In this document: piece after piece, positions 32,183 through 40,753 of the stretch
Layout of the letters: every line of letters begins with the position of its first letter
Numbering within the stretch: the stretch's first letter is position 1
Origin: UBA11524 sp965646445
GTDB taxonomy: Bacteria; Bacillota; Clostridia; Christensenellales; Aristaeellaceae
Assembly: GCA_965646445.1 (NCBI GenBank)
Contig: CBFFZW010000013.1
Location: forward strand, 1-64,000
Length of the DNA: 64,000 nucleotides
Direction: 5' to 3'
Notes under the pieces: model-generated
Seen by the model: only the letters and a program-made list of their open reading frames with translations
Databases searched by the model: none
Told to the model about the DNA's origin: nothing
Made by a program: the position numbers and the translations under genes

Positions 32183-34537
32183 TTACTCAGCGATGGTGAT
32201 GGTACCCACCTGGTCGCCCACGGTGAGGGTATGCTCACCGGCGTCCAGGGTCACGTCGATCGCCACCACGCGCCAGGAACCGGCGGTCACGGTCATGATC
32301 TTCTCAGCCACGACGGTGTCGCCGTCCTTCACCTGCACGGTGGTCATGCCGTCAGCGCCATTGTTGCGCAGCAGGCAGTATACGGTGAAGGGCTCGCCAG
32401 CCTTGGCAGAAACGGTGTTGACAACGCTCTTCACCATCTGGCCGCGGCTGTTCTCGGATTCCACTTCTTCCTGGGAGATGGGCAGGATCAGGCAGCTGTA
32501 CACGAAGTCAGCGCTCTCGCCGTACTTCATGCCGTAGAGGGCCTGCACCAGCGGATCGCCCCAGTTGTTGGGGGAAGCATGGTATTCCTTGTCGTCTTCC
32601 ATGGTGGCCTGCACCATCAGACGCACATAGGGAGAAGCGCCCTGATCGCCAGCCAGATCCTTCCACTGGGAAGCGTCGTTGAAGGCATCGCGTGCGATTT
32701 CCTTCACGATGACGCCACCGGGCTGAGCCTCGCCAAAGAGCAGGTTCACATACACCCAGGGCTCGGTGGTCACAACAAAGCCCGCCTCGGTGGAGCCGTG
32801 GTCAGCTTTGTGGTTATAGCTCAGGTACAGCAGCGCGTCGCTGTTGACGATGGTGTACTCGCTGGGATCAATGTTGTTCAGCGTCAGGACGATGGGCTTG
32901 CCGGCGTCCTTGGCATCGTCGATGAACAGCTCGGCGGTATCGTTGATGCTGGCGAAATCGCCAACCACAACGTCAGCCTCTTCCATGGATTCCACAACCG
33001 TGGCGACATCCGCCAGATACTTCACATAGCCGGCCAGAGCGTCGGTGTTGCTGGACTCGATGTAGACCTTGGCGCCCTTCTGCAGGGGCAGGAGGTTGTT
33101 GTCGTTCTTCACCAGCACGGCGGACTTGGCCTGCAGCTTTTCGGTCAGCTCAACCTCGTCGGGGCGACGGGCAGCACGGAGCTCCTCGTTGGTGTGGATG
33201 GGGCCGGGGTTCGCGGCATATTCCTCGCTGGCCACGACGGACAGAGCCTCGGCAGCCACGCGGTAGGGATTCTCGAACAGGCCCTTGTTGAACTTGAACC
33301 GCAGCAGGCGAGCCACGGAGCGCTCCAGCACTTCGGTCTCCACCACGCCGTCCTTCAGGCCCTGGAGCATCACTTCGGGCCACAGGTGCATGTAGTTGTC
33401 GATCTCAGCATCGGTGGAGCCATGACGCAGAGTGCCGCCGCCCCACAGGTCGGTGCCGTTCTTCATGGCGTCATTGTACAGCCAGGCAGCGGACTGATCC
33501 TCCAGCACGATGCCGTCGGGGGTTACGCCGGTCACCTTGTTCTGGAAGCCCAGGCCCCACCAGTCGGTCACGACGATGCCGTCGAAGCCCAGGGTGTCGC
33601 GCAGGTAGGACATGGTCACCTTGTCCCACTTCACGTCGCAGGTGTTGGTGATACCGGTACCGGCGCAGTTGGTCATAACCCACTCGGCGCCAGCGGACAG
33701 CGCGGCTTTCCAGCCGACCATCCAGTTGTCGAAGTTCTGGGCGACAGAGCGGGCATTGCCGAAGTTGGAGTCGCCGCCGCGGCCGATCCAGTGCTTGGTG
33801 CAGGAGGCGAAGCCGGCTTCTTCCAGACCGCGGATTTCCGCGTTGACCACCTTGGCGATCAGCTCGGGATTCTCGCCGTACTGAGCGCCGATCTCATTGG
33901 CATAGGGCTCGAAGGTTACATGCACGCCGATGGCGACCATGGCCTCGCCGTAAATCTTGCCCAGGGCATAAGCCAGGTCGGAATCATAGGCCGTACCAAA
34001 GCCTTCGTGGGACTTGTCGATGTAGCCGCCGAAGGCGTTGTACTCGCGGTCGGAGGTGAAGGTCATGGGGATGCTCAGGCGCTCATTCTCAGCGGCGGCC
34101 TGGATGTTGTTCAGGGTGTTGACCACCTGAACGGGGGTGCCGTTGAGGTTGAAGAGCATATGGGTGTTCTTGAATTCGCCAACCCACTGCCGGGCGGTAT
34201 CCAGCGCGGCGCTGCAGCAGAACACGGTGCCGACCTTTTCCTCGTCGGTCATCTGCGCGATCAGATCAGCCACGCGGGCTTCGGTATCCTGGCGATAGTC
34301 CTCATAGACATCCAGGGTGCCGTTGCCGTTCATGTCCTTGAACTTCAGGCCGTCCACCTCGATGATGCTGGTCACACCTTCGATGTAGGTCAGGCGGGGC
34401 TGATCGCCCTCCGCCTCAATCAGGCCAAAGGCACAATCCTGCGCCAGCAGGTCGGCCTCGGAGGGAGCCTCAGCGAACGCGGAACCGATTACTCTCAGCA
34501 TCATGATGATCGCCATAAGCATAGACAGTTTCTTCAT
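32183..34537 (-). CDS. Secreted GH3 beta-glucosidase-type enzyme (784 aa)
   Basis: A signal peptide (MKKLSMLMAIIMMLRVIGSAFA) is followed by a short EF-hand-like loop (DMNGNGTLDVYED), the GH3 N-terminal barrel and the GH3 C domain. The nucleophile is D325 in GIVVTDWWG; CTKHWIGRGGD holds the usual KH site. The C-terminal about 90 residues (KAGEPFTVYCLLRNNGADG) are a CARDB/Fn3-like beta domain, also present in the GH3 at 54553. It should hydrolyse beta-glucosides or related oligosaccharides outside the cell. AGGGAGG precedes the ATG. It lies 155 bp downstream of the second adenylating-enzyme gene, and could be the last gene of that operon. Substrate is not readable. Confidence 0.92.
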   Translation of the reverse strand: MKKLSMLMAIIMMLRVIGSAFAEAPSEADLLAQDCAFGLIEAEGDQPRLTYIEGVTSIIEVDGLKFKDMNGNGTLDVYEDYRQDTEARVADLIAQMTDEEKVGTVFCCSAALDTARQWVGEFKNTHMLFNLNGTPVQVVNTLNNIQAAAENERLSIPMTFTSDREYNAFGGYIDKSHEGFGTAYDSDLAYALGKIYGEAMVAIGVHVTFEPYANEIGAQYGENPELIAKVVNAEIRGLEEAGFASCTKHWIGRGGDSNFGNARSVAQNFDNWMVGWKAALSAGAEWVMTNCAGTGITNTCDVKWDKVTMSYLRDTLGFDGIVVTDWWGLGFQNKVTGVTPDGIVLEDQSAAWLYNDAMKNGTDLWGGGTLRHGSTDAEIDNYMHLWPEVMLQGLKDGVVETEVLERSVARLLRFKFNKGLFENPYRVAAEALSVVASEEYAANPGPIHTNEELRAARRPDEVELTEKLQAKSAVLVKNDNNLLPLQKGAKVYIESSNTDALAGYVKYLADVATVVESMEEADVVVGDFASINDTAELFIDDAKDAGKPIVLTLNNIDPSEYTIVNSDALLYLSYNHKADHGSTEAGFVVTTEPWVYVNLLFGEAQPGGVIVKEIARDAFNDASQWKDLAGDQGASPYVRLMVQATMEDDKEYHASPNNWGDPLVQALYGMKYGESADFVYSCLILPISQEEVESENSRGQMVKSVVNTVSAKAGEPFTVYCLLRNNGADGMTTVQVKDGDTVVAEKIMTVTAGSWRVVAIDVTLDAGEHTLTVGDQVGTITIAE

Positions 34538-34692
34538 TGTTTTCCTCCCTTTCTATATCCCAGAACCGTGATGAAAACGAACCCCTTCCCTGTGCCCGCC
34601 GCTTGTCTGCCGCACGGTCGGCAGCGCGCCGGGACGCGGGCCTCGCCCCTCCTTTCCTGCATATTCCTAAAAGAGATCATGTTGGTCCCTTG

Positions 34693-36204
34693 TTAGTTCA
34701 TTTCCATATAGCCCTTGCGCAGGGCCACGCGGTCGATCTTCATGGTGGCCGTATAGGGCAGCTCGTCCAAATGGATGCAGACATCCGGCAGCATATAGCG
34801 CTGAAGCTTCTTTTTAAGCCCCGCCAGCAGTTCTTTCTCTGTCAAACCGCCTGCCCAGAAGCAGAACAGACGCCCTGTGGGCTGGTCGAACAGCACGCAG
34901 CCGTCCCGCCAGCCGGGTATTCCGCGCAGCGCCAGCTCCACCTCGCCCAGCTCCATCCGGTAGCCATGATGCTTCACCTGCGTGTCCCTGCGGCCCAGCA
35001 CCAGCAGCTCCCCGTCGGGGGTCAGGCGGCCGATGTCGCCGGTGCGGTAGAACCGCTCGAAGTAGCCTCGCTGCATCGGATCAAGCGCGAAGGCGGCCTC
35101 TGTCCTTTCGGGATCCCGATGATAGCCGGAAGACAGCCATGGGTTGGACACCAGCATCTCGCCGCCGTTGAGGGGATCGACCTCCCGGCCCTCCTCGTCC
35201 GTAAACAGGATATGAGCCTGACGGAAGGGCCTGCCCACCGGCAAAAGCTCGCTGTCCTCATAATGATCCCTCACGCGGCCCACCGCCACCGAGAAGGCCT
35301 CCGTGCTCCCGTAAAAGTTGTAGAAGCCCGCATTGGGCGCAACGTGCATCCACTTTTTCAGCGGCGCCCAGGGCATCATCTCCCCGGACATAATGCCGTG
35401 GGTCAGCTCCGGCAAGCTGCCTTCCTCCAGCGCCTCGCTGACGGCGATGAAGCTGGAAGGCGTCATGGTCAGCTCCGTCACATGCCGCTCCCGCAGGCAT
35501 TGGCCGAAGCGGCGGGGAAAGGCCAAGGCGTTGGCGGGCAGCAGGTAGACCGTCGCCCCCAGGGCGATGGGCGGATAGATGTCAATGATGGAGTTGGCAT
35601 AGAACAAGGGCGACTGGTTGCCGAAAATCGTCCCTTCGTCAAAGCCGTAAACCTCAATGGTCGCCTCGGTATAATGGATGTAGCTGGCATGACTCTGGAT
35701 GCTGCCTTTGGGAATACCCGTAGAGCCGCTGGTATACAGAATGGACAAGGGGTCGAACATACCGCTTCTTGCGCGGATAGCCGCCAAAGCTTCGGAACGG
35801 ACGGCCGTCTCCACGGCGTCGGCAAAATCCACCACGGGCGCCGTCACACTCGTCAAGGCGCTCAGGGCCCTGCGGCCCTTGTCATCCGTCAGCACACAGT
35901 CAGGCCGCATCCGTTCCAGAATGACGGCGAGGCGCTCCGCCGGCATGGCGGGGTCCAGGGGCGCATAAGCGCCGCCCGCATACGCGACGCCCAGGAAAGC
36001 CGGGACGCAGGTCATGCTCCGTCCGTCCATCAGCACCGCCGCCACCCCCCTGGGCGGCATCACGTCCATCAAGCAGGAACCCACAGCCCGGGCCTGGTGA
36101 TGCAGCTGAGCAAAAGTCAGGGCCGTCTGGTCATCCAGGAAGGCAACGCGCTCCGGCACACGGGCCGCGGTGCGCTCCAGATCCTCCAGGATGTTGCCAT
36201 TCAT
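34693..36204 (-). CDS. DltA-like amino-acid/acyl adenylating enzyme 2
   Basis: A 503-residue ANL-superfamily ligase. Core motifs are in order: ILYTSGSTGIPKGSIQ (P-loop), FYNFYGSTEAF, RFYRTGDIG, GRRDTQVKHHGYRMELGE, and a C-terminal catalytic Lys in ATMKIDRVALRKG. Size and opening (LEDLERTAARVPERVAFLDD) match DltA, which activates D-alanine and loads it on a carrier protein. Its ATG overlaps the SGNH gene stop (ATGA). It is the second such enzyme in the cassette, which has only one carrier-protein gene. The two enzymes differ at many specificity-region positions, so they probably activate different acids. The substrate cannot be assigned by eye. Confidence 0.88.
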   Translation of the reverse strand: MNGNILEDLERTAARVPERVAFLDDQTALTFAQLHHQARAVGSCLMDVMPPRGVAAVLMDGRSMTCVPAFLGVAYAGGAYAPLDPAMPAERLAVILERMRPDCVLTDDKGRRALSALTSVTAPVVDFADAVETAVRSEALAAIRARSGMFDPLSILYTSGSTGIPKGSIQSHASYIHYTEATIEVYGFDEGTIFGNQSPLFYANSIIDIYPPIALGATVYLLPANALAFPRRFGQCLRERHVTELTMTPSSFIAVSEALEEGSLPELTHGIMSGEMMPWAPLKKWMHVAPNAGFYNFYGSTEAFSVAVGRVRDHYEDSELLPVGRPFRQAHILFTDEEGREVDPLNGGEMLVSNPWLSSGYHRDPERTEAAFALDPMQRGYFERFYRTGDIGRLTPDGELLVLGRRDTQVKHHGYRMELGEVELALRGIPGWRDGCVLFDQPTGRLFCFWAGGLTEKELLAGLKKKLQRYMLPDVCIHLDELPYTATMKIDRVALRKGYMEMN

Positions 36205-37331
36205 ACGCCTTCCTCCTTCATGCCTTCGTTGGGATACATGTCAAACCATCGGCGCGCGCATTCCTCGTAGGAAGCATAGGCGGTATTGCCCCGGCGGTCA
36301 GGGAGATCGTACACGGCTGTCAGATCCTCCCCCAGCTTCTTGGAAAACGTTACGCTGCCCTTGATATTCAAATGCTGCCAGTCCGCGAAATCAGTGGAAT
36401 AGCGCAGACCGAAGCGCAGGGACGGCTCGTTGTAATTGATGCCCTTGACCCCGTATTCCGCCGCGACGCTCCACAGGCTGTTGAAAAACATGTGATCGTT
36501 GGCGTAGTCCGGGTTGGGGAAGGCAACCAGCAGTACCGGAATGTCCCGCTCCTGAGCCAATTCCAGGATTTTGCGGAAGTACGCCTCCTGACGGGCGTTG
36601 ATCGTGCGCTTCGTCGGCACCCACACCATGGAGGGCCGCTCATGCCGATCCACCTCGTCCTCCTCAATGTAGCCCTTCCAGCTTCTTCCGCGCCCGCCGT
36701 TGTTCGGGGGAAAAACGAAGTCCTCCGCCGTCAGCTCATCGTAGCGCTGATGCAGCTTGGGGAACGTCAGGAAGAAGTCGAGGGCGTCCTCCGGCCCCAC
36801 GCAGGCAGCGATGGCCTTCAGCCGTACATCCGGGGAAAGGATGCCCGACGTAGAGAGAATCGTCCGCCCCTCCTTGGAGTAATCCCTGTTGTAGATGGCC
36901 GGCTTGGCGTCCAGCAGGATCAGGCGGGGAGACTGGGTTTTCAGCGCCTCCTGGAGGTAATAGTAGCTGATCCAGAATGGCTGCTCGGCGCTGCACAGAT
37001 TATAGGCAGCCAGCCCATAGTCCCGCCAGAGGATGTTGGTGTTCACCCCCGCGTAGGCCAGGCTGGTACCCAGCACCAGCACATCCACGGAGTCTCGCGG
37101 CTGACGATACAGGTTCATCATGCCGCAGATGCCGTAGTCATGCTTAGGAGTCAGGACATAGGCGGCATAGGACAGCGTCAGTGTCAGCACCAGCCCAAAG
37201 GCCAGCACCCGCAACCACCAGAGGGCTCTGCCCTCTGGACGCCTGCGAGAGGGGCACCGCTTCCAGAGGGCCCTGCCCTCTGAACTCCCGCGAAAGGGGC
37301 ATTGCCCCTCTCGACTCCCATTCCGCGTCAC
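36201..37331 (-). CDS. DltD/AlgX-like SGNH-type membrane-anchored protein
   Basis: A protein of 376 residues at most. An N-terminal membrane anchor (VLAFGLVLTLTLSYAAYVL, about 42-60) precedes an extracytoplasmic SGNH-like domain with VDVLVLGTSLAYAGVN (block with the usual GxS), LLVAFPNPDY and DWQHLNIKGSVTFS near the C-terminus, where SGNH/DltD proteins place the catalytic D-x-x-H. It would transfer or remove acyl groups outside the membrane with the MBOAT partner. The first 40 residues are encoded by a copy of the 119-bp tandem repeat, which itself supplies GGAGG and the GTG start. A shorter start (TTG 37214) would omit them but lacks a ribosome site. Confidence 0.75.
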   Translation of the reverse strand: MTRNGSREGQCPFRGSSEGRALWKRCPSRRRPEGRALWWLRVLAFGLVLTLTLSYAAYVLTPKHDYGICGMMNLYRQPRDSVDVLVLGTSLAYAGVNTNILWRDYGLAAYNLCSAEQPFWISYYYLQEALKTQSPRLILLDAKPAIYNRDYSKEGRTILSTSGILSPDVRLKAIAACVGPEDALDFFLTFPKLHQRYDELTAEDFVFPPNNGGRGRSWKGYIEEDEVDRHERPSMVWVPTKRTINARQEAYFRKILELAQERDIPVLLVAFPNPDYANDHMFFNSLWSVAAEYGVKGINYNEPSLRFGLRYSTDFADWQHLNIKGSVTFSKKLGEDLTAVYDLPDRRGNTAYASYEECARRWFDMYPNEGMKEEGV

Positions 37332-37496
37332 AGACTTTGCCTCCGTTCAAGTTAGTTCCGCGTGTTTGTTGGGGGGAACGTCAGAGGGCACCGCCCTCTG
37401 GACTCCCGCGAGAGGGGTATTGCCCCTCTCGACTCCCGTCACGCGTCATAGGCTTTGCCTCCGTTCATGTCATTTCGCGTGTTTGTCGAGAGAACG
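37219..37496. repeat. Tandem 119-bp repeat with internal hairpins (2.4 copies)
   Basis: Copies at 37264-37380 and 37383-37496, plus a partial one at 37219-37262. Each has the paired hairpins CAGAGGGC..GCCCTCTG and GAGGGG-CAATA-CCCCTC (minus strand), then GGAGGCAAAG and a start codon. It fills the gap between the SGNH and MBOAT genes within the cassette. On the minus strand each full copy encodes a short peptide (MTRDGSREGQYPSRGSPEGG in the outer one). Confidence 0.85.
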
Positions 37497-37507
37497 GCGG
37501 CGGGCCG

Positions 37508-38986
37508 TCAAAACTGCGTATACAGGAAGGCCGCGCTGCTCATGCCGTCGCCATAGCAGCCCAGAACCACAATGGCCAGAATCAGCACAAGCATCGCCAG
37601 CCAGCGGAGGGGAAACGCGCCCCGCGCCAACCGCTGGCCGATGGCCAGGCCCCGCTCGTCCAGCACGTCCACCACTGTCAGCAAGGCCAGCGCCGCCAGG
37701 GCGATGACCCACTCCAGCGACGGCATGATCGCCGTCAGCACGCCGCCGACGTCGGCCGTCGCCCAGCTCCCCAGTGTTTGTCTCAGCAGGCTGAAGGCCT
37801 GCCCGGGGCCCATGGTGAAGGCAAAGAACTGCGCCAGCAGCACCAGCAGCCAGGTGCGGATCAGCCGCAGCGCGATGATGGCGGGATGCTTCTCCGGCAC
37901 ATGCCACCGCTTCCGCAGCCGCCGGAAGGCGGGCTCCAGCAGCGTCGATACCGCCATCAGCAGGCCGAAATACAGGCCGTAAATCACCGCGTTCCAGCTG
38001 GCGCCATGCCACAGGCCGATGAGCAGAAAAATCAGGATCGTCGCCAGGGCGGAGGGCACCATGCGCCCCGTTTTCTTCCCCAGCACCTTCGACGCGCCCG
38101 CGCCCACGGCCAGTCCCAGGCGGGAGGTGGTCAGCGGATACAGCAGATAGGATCGGAACCATGCCCCCAGGGAAATGTGCCACCGCCGCCAGTATTCCGC
38201 CACGCTGGTGGAAAAGAAGGGCCTGCGGAAGTTCTCCGTCATCCGAATGCCATAGAGCAGCGCCGTTCCGCGGATCACGTCCATACCGCCGGAAAAGTCG
38301 GCGTACAGCTGCACCATGTAGACGCCCGCGCTTGCCAGCGCCAGCCAGCCGGGCGCCACAAGCTGCGTCGTGGTGTAGGCGGCCACCGCCGCCAGACGAT
38401 CCGCCAGCACCAGCTTCTTAAAGTAACCCCACAGCATCAGCAGTACGCCCTCCTGAACCGTCTCCGGGTCCAGGCGATGGCCCTCCACAAGCTGGGGCGC
38501 GAGCTGCTTCCAGGTGGAAATAGGACCCTGGGTCAGCTGGGGGAAAAACGCCACGAACAGCAGATATTTGCAGGGGTTGCGCTCCGGCTCCACCTTGCCG
38601 CGGTATACGTCGATGACATATCCCGCGCTCTGAAAGGTAAACCAGCTCAATCCCAGTGGAGCAATCCAGCCCGCCGTCCACAGCCCGCCGTATTTCAGCG
38701 CTGCCATGGCCCCCAGAATCAAAACCAGCACCCCTGACAGCAAAGGCTTCGCTCCGCCCGCTCTCGCCCAACGGCCTTCCGCCTTCACCCGGCGGATGGC
38801 CAAGCCCCCGCCCCAGGTCACGGCGGCCACGGCCGTCAGGTAGATTAGGCCAAACCAGCCCGCGAGCGTATAGAAAACAAGGCTGGCTGTCAAAAGCACC
38901 CACCAGCGTACCTTCAGCGGCAGCAGGTAATACGCTAAAAACGCTACCGCTGCCAGCAGCAAGTAGTCAAGGCTCAGGATGCTCAC
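37508..38986 (-). CDS. MBOAT-family O-acyltransferase (DltB/AlgI-like)
   Basis: A 492-residue polytopic protein with about eleven membrane helices. MBOAT features are YLLFVAFFPQLTQGPISTWKQL, the conserved EYWRRWHISLGAWFRSYLLYPL block, and GLWHGASWN with the active-site His. In Dlt and alginate systems this protein moves an acyl group from a thioester on the inner side to an acceptor outside. Length is greater than DltB (about 400) and nearer AlgI/PatA-type. Its start overlaps the upstream adenylating-enzyme gene by 20 bp, so the two are translationally coupled. The acceptor (teichoic acid, exopolysaccharide or glycan) is unknown. Confidence 0.92.
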   Translation of the reverse strand: MSILSLDYLLLAAVAFLAYYLLPLKVRWWVLLTASLVFYTLAGWFGLIYLTAVAAVTWGGGLAIRRVKAEGRWARAGGAKPLLSGVLVLILGAMAALKYGGLWTAGWIAPLGLSWFTFQSAGYVIDVYRGKVEPERNPCKYLLFVAFFPQLTQGPISTWKQLAPQLVEGHRLDPETVQEGVLLMLWGYFKKLVLADRLAAVAAYTTTQLVAPGWLALASAGVYMVQLYADFSGGMDVIRGTALLYGIRMTENFRRPFFSTSVAEYWRRWHISLGAWFRSYLLYPLTTSRLGLAVGAGASKVLGKKTGRMVPSALATILIFLLIGLWHGASWNAVIYGLYFGLLMAVSTLLEPAFRRLRKRWHVPEKHPAIIALRLIRTWLLVLLAQFFAFTMGPGQAFSLLRQTLGSWATADVGGVLTAIMPSLEWVIALAALALLTVVDVLDERGLAIGQRLARGAFPLRWLAMLVLILAIVVLGCYGDGMSSAAFLYTQF

Positions 38987-40445
38987 CGTTCGCCACCTGC
39001 CTGACGCTTACGCGATCAATCTTGCCGCTGCCCGTCTGCGGGAGCCGCTCCATGCGGAGAAGCTCGTCAGGCAGCATGTACTTGGGAAGACAGCCCTTTA
39101 GCCCCGCCTGCACCTGCTTCTTCCCGGCTGGTCCGGCCCAGGCGCAGATGATCCGTGAGGTGGGGGCGTCAAAGACGCAGCAGCCCTGCTCGACCCCCTC
39201 CAGGGCCAGCAGCGCGCACTCAATCTCCCCTAACTCAATGCGATAGCCGTTCTTCTTGATCTGGCTGTCCCGTCGGCCCAGGAAGAGCAGCTCGCCCCGC
39301 TCGTTGTACGCGCCCAAGTCGCCGGTGCGGTACATCCGCTCCTCCAGCTGAGGCCGCAGCGGATTGCGCACGAAGGCCTCGGCGGTTTTCTCCGGGGCGT
39401 TGTAGTAGCCCGCCGCAAGGCAGGTGCCCATGACGCAGATTTCGCCGTCCAGCAACTCGATGCGCGTATTGGCGCAGGGGAAGCCGATGGGCAGCGCGTC
39501 GTCGTCGGCAAAGTCCCTGTCCACCTCGAACCACGCGCAGACATCCGTGATCTCCGTCGGCCCGTACATGTTGACGAAGCGAGCCTCCGGCAGCGCCTTG
39601 CGCCAGACGTTGAGCGTGCGGCAGGGCATCACCTCGCCGCAGAAGAAGACGCGCTTCAATTCCGTCTCCCCCGGCTGAAGCAGCCCGGAGGCCGCCACCG
39701 CAGTCAGCGCCGAGGGCACCCAGAAAATGGTGTCGATGGCGTAGCGGCGCAGGTCTTCCAGGAGCCTTGACGGGAACATGAAGTCCATCCGGGGAAGGAA
39801 AAACACACAGCTTCTTGTGCGAATGGCCCCGTAGACATCCAGCACCGAATTGTCAAAATACAGCGGTGCCTGGTTGCCAAAGCGGCTACCCGCCTCAATG
39901 CGCAGGGCACTGCTGGCCCACTCCACAAAGTCGATCACGCTGCGATGGCTGACGGCCACGCCCTTGGGCGTCCCCGTCGAGCCGCTGGTGAACAGCACAT
40001 AGAGCAGGTCGGTGTCGATGTGCCGCCGCTGGCGCTCCGTGAGCAGCGCGTCGTCCGCCATGCCCAGGGCGTCTTCCACCGGGAAGGCCGTCAGACCCAG
40101 CTCCTGCGCCAGGGACAGGTACTTCCTGCCGCACAGGGCAAGGGCGGGCGACAGCTGCGCCACGATCAGCTTCAGCCGGGCCAACGGCATGGACGCATCC
40201 ACCGGGGTATAGAAGCACCCGGCGTAGGCTGTGCCCAGCATCGCCGCCACCGTCAGGGGCGACTTGTCCATCAGCAGCAGCACGGGCGTTTGCATGGGCG
40301 TATGTCCGGCCACAAAGCTGCCAAGCCCGCGGGCCGCCGCGTAGAGCTGGCCGAATGTCAGGCTGCTCTGGACATCCTCAAAGGCGGGAGCCTCCGGGGT
40401 CAGGGCCGCGGCCTGCTCCAGCCACGCAAGTACATTCCGGGTCAT
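38967..40445 (-). CDS. DltA-like amino-acid/acyl adenylating enzyme 1
   Basis: A 492-residue ANL ligase with VLFTSGSTGTPKGVAVSHRS, FVNMYGPTEITDVCAWFEV, MYRTGDLGAYNERGELLFLG, GRRDSQIKKNGYRIELGEIE and a C-terminal Lys in GSGKIDRVSV. It resembles DltA and stand-alone NRPS adenylation domains. The ATG overlaps the carrier-protein stop (ATGA), so this enzyme is the obvious loader of that carrier. Its stop lies inside the MBOAT gene start. Relative to the second enzyme of the cassette it shares the core motifs, but the segments between them differ widely. Confidence 0.9.
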   Translation of the reverse strand: MTRNVLAWLEQAAALTPEAPAFEDVQSSLTFGQLYAAARGLGSFVAGHTPMQTPVLLLMDKSPLTVAAMLGTAYAGCFYTPVDASMPLARLKLIVAQLSPALALCGRKYLSLAQELGLTAFPVEDALGMADDALLTERQRRHIDTDLLYVLFTSGSTGTPKGVAVSHRSVIDFVEWASSALRIEAGSRFGNQAPLYFDNSVLDVYGAIRTRSCVFFLPRMDFMFPSRLLEDLRRYAIDTIFWVPSALTAVAASGLLQPGETELKRVFFCGEVMPCRTLNVWRKALPEARFVNMYGPTEITDVCAWFEVDRDFADDDALPIGFPCANTRIELLDGEICVMGTCLAAGYYNAPEKTAEAFVRNPLRPQLEERMYRTGDLGAYNERGELLFLGRRDSQIKKNGYRIELGEIECALLALEGVEQGCCVFDAPTSRIICAWAGPAGKKQVQAGLKGCLPKYMLPDELLRMERLPQTGSGKIDRVSVRQVANGEHPEP

Positions 40446-40681
40446 GGCTGTTCCCTGTGGCGCTGGATCAGCCCCAGCATGGCGTCCACACTGTTGAAGT
40501 GCTCGGGCTCAATGTCGGCGGTAATGATATGAACGTCAAAGGCCTCGTCAATAGCCGCGATGATGACCGTCATGTCCAGCGAGTCGATCAGTCCGTCATC
40601 CACCAGGGCCGTCTCGGCGGCGAAGTCGATATCCTCGTTGACCTCCGCCAGCAGCGCGATGAGCTTCTGCCTATCCTCCAT
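40442..40681 (-). CDS. Acyl/D-alanyl carrier protein (DltC-like)
   Basis: A 79-residue carrier protein. The phosphopantetheine attachment serine is S34 in GLIDSLDMTV, and the acidic helix pattern (ALVDDGLIDSLDMTVIIAAI) is that of DltC and other four-helix carriers. It would hold the activated acid as a thioester for the MBOAT partner. It is the first gene of the acylation cassette and lies 72 bp after the MsmK-type ATPase stop, with a hairpin between. AGAGGGAG precedes the ATG. Confidence 0.9.
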   Translation of the reverse strand: MEDRQKLIALLAEVNEDIDFAAETALVDDGLIDSLDMTVIIAAIDEAFDVHIITADIEPEHFNSVDAMLGLIQRHREQP

Positions 40682-40707
40682 ACCGCTCCCTCTTTTCTCC
40701 GGGATTT

Positions 40708-40742
40708 CCGCCGCCCCGGCTCCTTCCGGCCAGGGGCGGCGG
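40708..40742 (-). other. Inter-cistronic hairpin between ATPase and carrier-protein genes
   Basis: Perfect 10-bp stem CCGCCGCCCC/GGGGCGGCGG with a 15-nt loop. It lacks a T-run on the minus strand, so it is more likely an RNA-stability or processing hairpin than a full terminator. Confidence 0.6.
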
Positions 40743-40753
40743 GGGACATCCCG

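Noticed and set aside
37219..37496. CRISPR array
   Set aside because: Two and a bit 119-bp tandem copies without unique spacers and no cas genes nearby.
34693..40681. Ordinary dltABCD operon for teichoic-acid D-alanylation
   Set aside because: Gene order differs, there are two divergent adenylating enzymes, and the MBOAT is longer than DltB; the parts are related but the label would overstate.
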